Assembly (NCBI GenBank): GCA_016861025.1
Contig: BOKO01000003.1
Location: 1 to 64,000, forward strand
Source: Chloroflexota bacterium
GTDB lineage: Bacteria; Chloroflexota; Anaerolineae; Caldilineales; Caldilineaceae
Direction of reading: 5' to 3'
Length of the DNA: 64,000 bases
The position numbers were made by a program, and so were the translations under genes. The notes under the pieces were generated by a model. The model was not told the origin of the DNA, did no database searches, and was given only the letters and a program-made list of their open reading frames with translations. This document shows positions 15,234 through 23,715 of the stretch, in pieces. Position 1 is the first letter of the stretch; each line of letters opens with the position of its first letter.

Positions 15234-18200
15234 AAACGAAATACACTTTTCTCATAGCATTGGGTGTGGCGCTGGCAGCGCTCGTGCTGGCCGGCGCCGG
15301 TTCAGCCGCTGAGGCGCAGGCTGCGCCGACCGCCTGCGTTCCCGGCCCGCACAGCGGAACGATTACCGCCGACGAGACGTGGTGTTTGGCCGATAGCCCG
15401 CACCTGATGTCTGGCGATGTGACCGTGGCAGCAGGCGTCACGCTGAGCATCGAGCCGGGCGTGACGGTGCAGGCCGCAGGGGTCGTGCTGATCGTACAAG
15501 GCCACCTGCAAGCCGCCGGCAGCGCCATACAACCCATCATCTTTACCTCGCAGGCCGACAGCGGACCGTACCAATGGAGAGGCATCACCTTCGATGGCGG
15601 CACGGGGCTGCTGCGGCACATCATTGTGCGCAACACCGGGAGGGAATGTTATGGCTGCCCGAATTACGAGTCGGCCGCGATCCGGGTAGCGAACGTACAG
15701 ACCGGGACAGTGACTCTCGAGGCCAGCCAGGTCATCACCTCGGCGGGCAGGTCGACTGATAAGGGCCTGTATGTGGTGAACAGCTGCGTGGTGGTGAGTG
15801 ACACCCTCTTCAGCGGCATCGGCGACTATGCAACGGATAACGACTTTCCGATCTACATCACCGGCGCGGCCAGCGACGTGAGCCTCTCTGGGCTGCGCTT
15901 GCAGAACAATATCTACAATCAGATAGCCTTTGCCCCCGACGTCATCGCCGGGCGTGACCTGACCCTGAACGCGCAGCCAGCGGGCGGCTACCGCCTTCTG
16001 GGCGCGGCTACCATCCCCGCCGGGCGGACTCTGACAGTCGAGCCGGGCGTCAAGGTGCATATCGGCAACAATGACGGTGCGTACCCCTTGCTCGTGCGGG
16101 GGCGCTTGGACGCCGTGGGCACAGCGACGCAGCCCATCACCTTTACATCGCCGGCCGACACCGGAGCCGATTATGCCGACTGGAGCGGCATCGCTTTCGA
16201 TGGCGGCGCGGGGACGTTGCGCCACGTCACCGTGCGCTACACCGGCGATGAGTGTTATGGCTGTAGCATCTATCAGTCGGCGCCCATCCGCGCGCTCAAC
16301 GTCCTCGACGGCGCAGTGACCATCGAGTCCAGCCAGGTGATCAGCGCCTACAGACCCGGCCATGCGCAATGGGGCATCTGGGTCGAGAACAGCCACGTGG
16401 TCGTGAGCGACACGCTCATCAGCGGCCTGAACAACGAGCCGACCAACGCGCCCATCTACTTCTCCAGCAACGTGCGCTCGGCCACGCTGGTGGGCAACCG
16501 ACTGGAGGGCAACTCGCGCGACCGCATCGTCTTCGGTCCCCAGGCCACTCTCGTCGAGACGATGACCTGGCAGCCGCAGGCCGCCGACCAGGGCTATGAA
16601 CTGGACAATCAGGATTTCATCGTCGCGCCGGGCGCCACGCTCACCATCGCGCCGGGGACGACAGTAATGGCGCCGCGCAATGGCGAGCTGTACGTGCAGG
16701 GGCATCTCCAGGCCGTGGGGACGCCCACCCAACCTATCCTCTTTACCTCGCTCACCAACACCGGTATGGACCAATGGGCAGGGTTATCGTTCGACGGCGG
16801 CACCGGCCTGATACGCTATGCCACCGTGCGTTACGCCGGGTATCCCAACCGCATTCCGCCCGTCCCGCTGCCCGGCTATTACGAGGCCTGGCACATCAGC
16901 GACAGCGGCGCCATCGCCGCTCGGAATGTGTTGATCGGCGAGCTGCGGCTGGAGCACGTCAACATCCTCCAGAACGGCTATGGCTGGGAATGGCGCCCGG
17001 ACGTGGCTGTGCGGCTCTACAACAGCCACGTCGTCATCGTCGACAGCCTCATTGCCGATAACGGCAGTCCCAACGCCAGGGTGGATATGTTGCCGGAGAC
17101 AAATTTCACCATCTTCGCCTACGGCCCGGCCACGCAACTGACCCTGACGCACAACACCTTTGAGCGCAATCGCGGCTTGAGCGTGTTGGCTGAGGGGCAG
17201 TTCACGCTGGATGCTAATCTATTCCGTGACAGCCGCAAGGGGATCGAGGTGCATCCCAACGTCGGTGCGCAGTTCACCAACAACGCCCTGGTGGACCTGG
17301 CCGGCGACGCGCTGCGGCTCGTCCCCAACGCGCAGCTCGCCGCCTGGCACACCACCCTGGCGCGCAACGCCGGGAACGCGCTTTACGTAGAAAATGGCGC
17401 CACCGCTACCTTCGCCAACACCATCCTGGCGGAGAACCAGACCGGCGTGCGCGTGACCGGCTCCGGCGCAGCGACGCTGGCGCAAACCCTGTGGGATCGC
17501 AACACGACACCCACCGTCGGCACGGTCAATGAGACCGGCCACATTGACGGCCCGGCCGGCTTCGACTGGGATGGCTTCCATCTCACCCGCTTCTCCGCCG
17601 CGCTCGAACGCGCCATCCAGACCGGCGTGGCGCACGACATAGACGGCGACGTTCGGCCCACGCCTGCCGGCACGTCGCCCGATTTGGGCGCGGACGAGCA
17701 CCTCTTCACACCCACCTCCGACCTGAGCGCCGGGAAGTGGGCCTTTGCGCCCAAGGGGATCGTGACGGTGGATAGCAACACGGGCGAGGTCAACTTTGCC
17801 GTGTGGCAGCATTACCTGCTGCGCTTCTTCCACGGCATGGAGGACCCCGAACCGTTACACGTCACCATCACCGACGAGTTGCCAGATCCGCTGGCGCTGG
17901 ACTACGAGACGCACAACCCGGCCATGAACTTTGTCGCACAGGGGCAGAGTCTGCAATGGCAAACCATCGCTCCGCTGGCAGTGAATGAAGCGGCGGAAGT
18001 GCATCTCAGCACCGTCGGTCACCCACAGCCCGGCGAAGTGCTGGAGAACCGGGCGACGCTGATGGCCGGGGGGCATCGGTTCGACCTGGGCGTGGAGACC
18101 GTCACGCCCTTCTACCCACCGCTGATCACCTCCATTGGCGATGGCGAATACTGCTACTCCAATGACGTCGTCAATGTCAGCGGCGTAGCCCTGGGCAATG

Positions 18201-19390
18201 CCTTGATCCGCGTCTTTGAGAACGGCGTTGAAGTGAACTCTACCACCAGCGACGCGCACGGGGTGTTTACCTCCACCTATCAGAGCCTGCACGCTCAGGA
18301 ACCCATCACCGTGACGACCCGAGCCTGCTCGCTCACCAATCCGAACCAATGCAGTGACGAGAGCGAAGCCGCCCATCTGCTGCCAGCAACCAGTTTCTGG
18401 GACCCGCAGCGTTCCTACTGGGAGGGCACACCGACGACCGGGCCGCTGGCTGGCCAACATCTGGTTTTTCGCTTCCGCGATGCAGACAGTGGGCTATTCG
18501 CCGCGCATGACTGGGTCATTCCTGGCGTGTTCGGCTTCTGGAACACCCACCTGCATCTGTACGTGTGCGAGAATACCCAGCCGCGCGTCCAGGCCGACGG
18601 CGAATGGTACACCGGCCATTGGGAGGAAGATTACTGGGTGTACGAGATTGAGAGCGCACACGACGTCAATATCTGTGACATAGACTACCGGCGCTGCACC
18701 CACGGCAACGTGGAGATTGACCCTGACGGCTACGTCTTTGATGTGACGCAGGGCTTTGACCCCAACAACCCGACGCTGCACGCCCTCTCCGGCATCACCG
18801 TGACCTGCATGATTTCCGTGCCTCGCTGGGGCGGTTGGGTGCCGTGGCCGGCGCACCTCTACAACAACCAGGTCAACCCGCAGGTGACCGGCGACGACGG
18901 CTACTTTGCCTTCTTCACGCCGCCGGGCGATTATTACCTGCAGGTGGAAGGCAAGCCGGGGTATCAGTCGTGGCGCAGCCCGGTGATTCACGTGGTCAAT
19001 GAGATCGTCCACGTCAATGTGCCGCTCACGCCGTGGACGGACGGGACTGTGGCGCAGGTGACGCTGGATCCAACCGGCCCCAGCCCGGCGACGCTCACTG
19101 TGCCGGTGGGCGGCGTGGTGGAATGGCGCGCGCCGTGGGACAATCAAGCGCCACCAGAGCCGCAGCTGGCTCTGGTGGAAAATCCCACCGTGCATCTGCT
19201 CAGTGCGCGCAACCCGCTGAGCGACACCCTCGGTTTCGACGGCGGGATGCTGGCGCCGGGGCGGGTCTATCGTCGGCAGTTCACGGCGCCGGGGACGTAC
19301 ACCTACAGCGATGGGCTGGGGCACACGGCGACCATCACAGTCACCGGGGCGGAGACGAAGCTCTACCTGCCGTTGGTGGCGCGGCAGTAG
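15230..19390 (+). CDS. Large secreted parallel beta-helix repeat protein with YLPLV C-terminal tail
   Basis: 1386 residues with a clear signal peptide (MKTKYTFLIALGVALAALVL, cleavage near AQA). Three long repeats (around residues 65-250, 265-440, 460-660) share VLxVxGxLxAxGTATQPITFTS, GITFDGG and RHVTVRxTG words, typical of right-handed beta-helix adhesins and carbohydrate-binding surface proteins. Later regions look like DUF11/SpaA-like and carboxypeptidase-regulatory-like beta domains (GDDGYFAFFTPPGDYYLQVEGKPG). It ends KLYLPLVARQ, a tail also found on the 23716 and 37227 proteins. Probably exported and surface-held. A deleted, damaged copy of its 3' part lies at 26916-27788. Ligand unknown. 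Confidence 0.8.
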   Translation: MKTKYTFLIALGVALAALVLAGAGSAAEAQAAPTACVPGPHSGTITADETWCLADSPHLMSGDVTVAAGVTLSIEPGVTVQAAGVVLIVQGHLQAAGSAIQPIIFTSQADSGPYQWRGITFDGGTGLLRHIIVRNTGRECYGCPNYESAAIRVANVQTGTVTLEASQVITSAGRSTDKGLYVVNSCVVVSDTLFSGIGDYATDNDFPIYITGAASDVSLSGLRLQNNIYNQIAFAPDVIAGRDLTLNAQPAGGYRLLGAATIPAGRTLTVEPGVKVHIGNNDGAYPLLVRGRLDAVGTATQPITFTSPADTGADYADWSGIAFDGGAGTLRHVTVRYTGDECYGCSIYQSAPIRALNVLDGAVTIESSQVISAYRPGHAQWGIWVENSHVVVSDTLISGLNNEPTNAPIYFSSNVRSATLVGNRLEGNSRDRIVFGPQATLVETMTWQPQAADQGYELDNQDFIVAPGATLTIAPGTTVMAPRNGELYVQGHLQAVGTPTQPILFTSLTNTGMDQWAGLSFDGGTGLIRYATVRYAGYPNRIPPVPLPGYYEAWHISDSGAIAARNVLIGELRLEHVNILQNGYGWEWRPDVAVRLYNSHVVIVDSLIADNGSPNARVDMLPETNFTIFAYGPATQLTLTHNTFERNRGLSVLAEGQFTLDANLFRDSRKGIEVHPNVGAQFTNNALVDLAGDALRLVPNAQLAAWHTTLARNAGNALYVENGATATFANTILAENQTGVRVTGSGAATLAQTLWDRNTTPTVGTVNETGHIDGPAGFDWDGFHLTRFSAALERAIQTGVAHDIDGDVRPTPAGTSPDLGADEHLFTPTSDLSAGKWAFAPKGIVTVDSNTGEVNFAVWQHYLLRFFHGMEDPEPLHVTITDELPDPLALDYETHNPAMNFVAQGQSLQWQTIAPLAVNEAAEVHLSTVGHPQPGEVLENRATLMAGGHRFDLGVETVTPFYPPLITSIGDGEYCYSNDVVNVSGVALGNALIRVFENGVEVNSTTSDAHGVFTSTYQSLHAQEPITVTTRACSLTNPNQCSDESEAAHLLPATSFWDPQRSYWEGTPTTGPLAGQHLVFRFRDADSGLFAAHDWVIPGVFGFWNTHLHLYVCENTQPRVQADGEWYTGHWEEDYWVYEIESAHDVNICDIDYRRCTHGNVEIDPDGYVFDVTQGFDPNNPTLHALSGITVTCMISVPRWGGWVPWPAHLYNNQVNPQVTGDDGYFAFFTPPGDYYLQVEGKPGYQSWRSPVIHVVNEIVHVNVPLTPWTDGTVAQVTLDPTGPSPATLTVPVGGVVEWRAPWDNQAPPEPQLALVENPTVHLLSARNPLSDTLGFDGGMLAPGRVYRRQFTAPGTYTYSDGLGHTATITVTGAETKLYLPLVARQ

Positions 19391-19624
19391 TAACGCAAGC
19401 CGGAGGCTTGTGGTGCGCAGCGCCCGGTGATGGAGTTTACCAAATAAATTCAGTAACCGTAGGTTCGGCTTCCAGCCGGATGTTTCCGGTCAGCCACGCC
19501 GTCACGCCGGAGGCGATGACCTACGGAAGAAGACGCTCTGTGCGCTGAAGGCAGCAACGTCGATGACCGGATCATTTTGTCAATGCTCATAACGGGGCGC
19601 GATCTGGTAGCCCAGCGCTCTTAA

Positions 19625-19737
19625 CAGTTATTGATCGCTAGGTTGGTACTTTATGCGTCACCAGTCACTCGTGACTGGTGACGCATGACTCATGACAGGT
19701 AGCGATATAAGCTGTCAATCTAGCAATCAGTAACCTG
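19625..19737. repeat. 113-bp complex palindrome, element B
   Basis: A perfect inner palindrome (16-bp arms 19653-19668 and 19671-19686, 2-nt loop) is flanked by imperfect outer arms: 19625-19645 against 19716-19737, about 18 of 22 paired. Architecture and length mirror element A at 11126-11239, though the sequence differs. Non-coding. The remaining bases of 19391-19917 show no gene that I can support. Confidence 0.65.
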
Positions 19738-19917
19738 GCGGTCAGTAAGCAACGAATCCGCTCATCACCTGCTCCGCCGCGCCGATCGTCATGCGCGGCT
19801 TGCCCTGATCAGCGATGCACCGCGTTTGCGCAGATCCCAGGATTGTGCTGTATTTGCACCGATATTGGGCGCTGCGCCAGTTTTCGGACAGCGATCGTTC
19901 TACCGTTCGGTTCTCGT

Positions 19918-22900
19918 GTGAGTCTGCAGATCTTTCTCTTCGGTCGTTTCGCGATCCTGCAAGACGATCAGGCGATAGTCATTCCATCGACGGTTAGCCG
20001 CAACCTGCTGGCCTGCCTGTTGCTGGCGCCGGCTCACACGCGCGCCCGCGAGTGGCTCAGCACGCAACTGTGGCCGGACGCAACGCCGGAGGAGGGCCGC
20101 CGCCGACTCGCGCAGGCTCTCTATTTGTTGCGCCGCGCGTTGGGGCATGACCGTTTCTTCACCACCCACAACTGCATCGGCCTCAACCCCGCCGACCTGT
20201 GGGTGGACCTGTGGGCGTTCGACCGGCTGGCGCGCTCGACTGCGGCGGCTGACTGGGAGCAGGCCGTCGCCCTCTACACCGGCGACCTGTTGCCCGATGT
20301 CTACGACGATTGGGCGCTCCTTCCCCAGCGTGAACGACAGGAACAATGGTTCGTCCTGCTCGATCGGCTGGCCGACCATTACCAGGTGCAAGGCGACCTG
20401 GCCGCCGCGCTGCGTTACGCCCGCCGCCTGGTAGAGGCCGATCCGCTGCGTGAGGAAGCGCAACAGCGACTGTTGCGGCTGTTGGGTCGCGCCGGTCGCG
20501 CCAACGAGGCGTTGGCTCACTACGAACGCCTGCGCCGACTCCTGCGCACCGAGCTGAACGCCGACCCCCTGCCGGAGACCACTGCCATCGTGCGCGGCAT
20601 CCGCCGGGAAAGCGTGGCGACAGCATCGGGCGACGCTGCCCCGGACATTGGCCCCTTCGTGGGCCGCGCGACCGAGCGACGCCAGATTGTCGAGCGGCTG
20701 GAGCAGGCGCTGCAGGGTCGCGGCGCGCTGCTCGCCGTCGAAGGGGAGTCCGGCATCGGCAAGACCCGCCTGCTGCAGGAGGTGGCCGCGTCGGCGCGCT
20801 GGCGGGGCCTCACGCCGCTGATGGCAACCGCCGCGCCCGGCCGGAGCGCCGCCGATCTGCTGGCCGAGGCGTTGCGCGGCCTGCCGACCGTTCATCGGCA
20901 CGCGCTGGCCGCGCGCTTGCCCCTCGAGACACGTGCGGCCGCCGGCCTGCTCCCCGCCTGGCGCCACGCCGTGACGTTGCCGCCGCTGCCACCGGCGCTC
21001 GAGCTGGCCCGCCAACGCCAGGCCGTGCGCGATCTCTTCACCGTCCTCTGCGCGCAGACCCCGCTTTGCCTCATGCTCGACGACCTGCATCACGCCGCAG
21101 ACGACCTCTGGCCGTTGCTGGACGAGCTGGCGCAGGTGAGCCAACATGCCGCGCTCTGCCTGATCCTGGCCTATCGTCCGAGCGAGATGCAGCTCCACCG
21201 TGCGCCCATCGCCGCCTGGGAGGAGGCCGGCCGTCTGACCGTGGTGGCGTTAGGCCCACTCGCCGACGACGACGCCGGCCGTCTGATCCCGCCGCAGCTC
21301 GCCGACCGGCGAGAGGCGCTGCTGCGGACCGCGGGCGGCAACCCCTTCTGGCTGCACGAAGCGATTGCCGCAGTCGCCGCCGGTTTCCCGCCCACCGCGC
21401 CGATCGCCGAGCGCGCCGCCGCCCTGCCCGCCGTAACCTGCGCGGCCCTGCAGGCCGCGGCCGTGTGGGGCATGTCCTACACCTGGGCGCAGTGGCGCGG
21501 CCTGACGCCGGTCACGCCCGCGATCGCGGCGGAGCTGGTCGCCGCCGGCTTCCTGCGCGCCGATGCCGACGGGTTCGCCTTTAGCCACGAGCTGGTGCAG
21601 CAGGCGATCTATGCGGCGATCGCGCCTGACCGACGCCGGGCCTGGCACCGGCAAGCCGCCGCGTACCTCGCCGAATTGACGCCGGACGATCTGGCCGGCC
21701 GCGCCCGGCACCACGCGGCCGGAGACGAGCCGGCCGTTGCGCTTGACCTCTACCGCCGCCTGGCGGAGCAATGCCGTCGGAAAGCGGCGCCTGCGGAGGC
21801 CTGCGCCGCGCTGGGCCACGCGCTGACGCTCCTGGCGACCGATGATCCTCAGCGCCTGCCCATCTTGCTGGACTGGGCCGACCTCAGCCTGATCGTGGCC
21901 GAGGCCGAAGCCGGCGACGCAGTGGACGAGGCGTTGCGGCTGGCGCAGGCGGCTGCCGATGCGGACCTTGTTACGCGCGCTCACCTGCTGGCGGGCCGCT
22001 ATCGGCGCAAGCGCGGCGAGTTCGAGGCAGCCGTCGCGCACCTGCAAAGCGCCGCTGCGCTGGCGCAACAGGCCGGTCACATCCCTCATCTGGCCGACGC
22101 CCTGCAAGAGCTGGGCAGCGTCGCCATCCAGGTCGGCGATGTGGCCGCCGCACAGGTGCACTACGCCCGCTTGCGCGACCTGGCGCACGACCACGGCCTG
22201 ACGCTGCCGGAGGCCGAGGCGCTGGAAGGGCTGGGCTGGGCGCTGGCCAACCTGGGCGATCCGGATCATGCCGCCCTCGATCTCTTCCGCCAGGCGTTGG
22301 CGCTGCGGCGGCGGACGGGCGACCGCTATGCCGAAGCGTGCGGGCTGATCGAGCTGGCCTCGGCGCTGCAAGCCGCCGGCCGGCTGGACGAAGCGGTCAC
22401 CGTCGGCCAGGAAGCGGTGACAGTTTCGGAGCAGGTCGGCTACGGCCGGGGCGCGGCGCGGGCCCGCGCCGCGCTGGCCATGACTTACATCAGCCTGGGC
22501 CGTTACGATCTGGCGTTGCCGCTGGCCGAAGCGGCCTGCGACTACTGCATCCACAGCGCCGCGCAGGACGGCGTCGGGCTGTACACCGGCATGTGTGGCC
22601 TGGCGCTGGAGCGGATGGGTCGGCCGGAGGAGGCGGAATCGCTTCTGCGTCAGGCCGCGGCGATCCTGCACGGGTGCGGCGCGCTCTTCCTGGCCGCGCT
22701 GGTGCAGATGGACCTGGGTACGCTGCTGGCGCGCCAGGGCCGCTACGCCGAGGCGCGGCCGGCTTTGGAGGCCGCGCTGGCCGTCTTCACCGACAACCAG
22801 GCGCCGATGGAGCGCGAGCGCACCGCGGCGCTGCTGGGGCTGGCCTGTTGGCATAGCGGCGATGCGGCGCGCGCTCACGAACTGGCGGCGGCGGGTTGGG

Positions 22901-23466
22901 CGCAGTTCAACGCCCACGCGCCGGAGGGGGAGGAGCGCCAGTACTACCTGTGGGCGCTGTGGCGTTTGCTGACGGCGACGGGGCGCGTTGCCGAGGCCCG
23001 CCAGGTGCTGGCGGAGGCCAACGCCACCCTGCAACGCCAGGCCGCCCGGCTCGCCGACCCCGAACTGCGCCACAGCTTCTTCGCCAATGTGCCCGTCAAC
23101 CGCGAGCTGGCCGCTGCTTACACCGAGCTCGCCGGCGGCCCATCGTCTCGAACCGTGCGCCTGGCGCGGCGGGAGACGCCCCTGGGCCGGCCGCTGAGCG
23201 ATGCAGATTACGTCGCCGTCGTCTGGACGCCCCATGCGCCCGAAGACACGTTGATCGCCGACAAAGGCGACCGCCGCCGTGCGGTCCTGCGCCGCCTGCT
23301 GACCGAAGCTGCCGCGCAGGGGGCCGCGCCCACCGACGATGACCTGGCCACCGCGCTGGGCGTCAGCCGGCGCACCGTGTTGCGCGACATGGAGCTGTTG
23401 GCCGCGGCGGGCGACAGCCTGCCCACGCGCAAGCGCCGCAGCGCAGCCGGGCCGCAGTTATCGTGA
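19918..23466 (+). CDS. STAND regulator: N-terminal wHTH-BTAD (SARP) + AAA + TPR + C-terminal HTH
   Basis: 1182 residues if started at GTG 19918, where the protein becomes family-like (VSLQIFLFGRFAIL); a TTG at 19843 is the longest option. Order: OmpR-type winged helix and BTAD (~1-230), AAA_16-type ATPase (LAVEGESGIGKTRLLQEV Walker A near residue 285; LCLMLDDLHHAADD Walker B), winged-helix linker, TPR array (~600-1040), and a C-terminal HTH (DDDLATALGVSRRTVLRDME). Having a DNA-binding domain at both ends is unusual. Very GC-rich compared with neighbours. It lies between two large secreted repeat proteins, which are plausible targets. Confidence 0.88.
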   Translation: MSLQIFLFGRFAILQDDQAIVIPSTVSRNLLACLLLAPAHTRAREWLSTQLWPDATPEEGRRRLAQALYLLRRALGHDRFFTTHNCIGLNPADLWVDLWAFDRLARSTAAADWEQAVALYTGDLLPDVYDDWALLPQRERQEQWFVLLDRLADHYQVQGDLAAALRYARRLVEADPLREEAQQRLLRLLGRAGRANEALAHYERLRRLLRTELNADPLPETTAIVRGIRRESVATASGDAAPDIGPFVGRATERRQIVERLEQALQGRGALLAVEGESGIGKTRLLQEVAASARWRGLTPLMATAAPGRSAADLLAEALRGLPTVHRHALAARLPLETRAAAGLLPAWRHAVTLPPLPPALELARQRQAVRDLFTVLCAQTPLCLMLDDLHHAADDLWPLLDELAQVSQHAALCLILAYRPSEMQLHRAPIAAWEEAGRLTVVALGPLADDDAGRLIPPQLADRREALLRTAGGNPFWLHEAIAAVAAGFPPTAPIAERAAALPAVTCAALQAAAVWGMSYTWAQWRGLTPVTPAIAAELVAAGFLRADADGFAFSHELVQQAIYAAIAPDRRRAWHRQAAAYLAELTPDDLAGRARHHAAGDEPAVALDLYRRLAEQCRRKAAPAEACAALGHALTLLATDDPQRLPILLDWADLSLIVAEAEAGDAVDEALRLAQAAADADLVTRAHLLAGRYRRKRGEFEAAVAHLQSAAALAQQAGHIPHLADALQELGSVAIQVGDVAAAQVHYARLRDLAHDHGLTLPEAEALEGLGWALANLGDPDHAALDLFRQALALRRRTGDRYAEACGLIELASALQAAGRLDEAVTVGQEAVTVSEQVGYGRGAARARAALAMTYISLGRYDLALPLAEAACDYCIHSAAQDGVGLYTGMCGLALERMGRPEEAESLLRQAAAILHGCGALFLAALVQMDLGTLLARQGRYAEARPALEAALAVFTDNQAPMERERTAALLGLACWHSGDAARAHELAAAGWAQFNAHAPEGEERQYYLWALWRLLTATGRVAEARQVLAEANATLQRQAARLADPELRHSFFANVPVNRELAAAYTELAGGPSSRTVRLARRETPLGRPLSDADYVAVVWTPHAPEDTLIADKGDRRRAVLRRLLTEAAAQGAAPTDDDLATALGVSRRTVLRDMELLAAAGDSLPTRKRRSAAGPQLS

Positions 23467-23472
23467 GTCAAA

Positions 23473-23533
23473 TTGTCACAATAGTCCCCCTATGCCGCGC
23501 CTTTTCTCCTGCCGGTTTTTGTCACAATAGTCC
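23473..23533. promoter_or_regulatory. Two identical 15-bp sites TTGTCACAATAGTCC
   Basis: TTGTCACAATAGTCC occurs at 23473-23487 and 23519-23533, 46 bp apart, with unrelated flanks. Each contains the palindrome TTGTnACAA. They lie between the SARP regulator and the secreted protein gene at 23716, so they are likely binding sites. A TGCCAT/ATGGCA inverted repeat (23586-23606) follows. Confidence 0.5.
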
Positions 23534-23715
23534 GTGCTGCACCCTGCGCTCGCGCATATTTTTGCATAATCAGATGATACTTTTATGCCATATTCCGTCC
23601 ATGGCACAACAAACTTCCATCTATGCGCTGCGCGTGTAGCAGGAGGGGACGGCTGAGGACGGCCGCGTCCGCTGGCGCACCTCGTTATAGAAGCAAGCAA
23701 GAACGGATAAAAACC

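Noticed and set aside
15302..16774. 490-codon minus-strand frame
   Set aside because: Antisense shadow of the beta-helix gene; repetitive His/Arg composition mirrors the repeats on the other strand.
21250..23235. 661-codon minus-strand frame
   Set aside because: Antisense of the SARP regulator in very GC-rich DNA, no domain or ribosome site.
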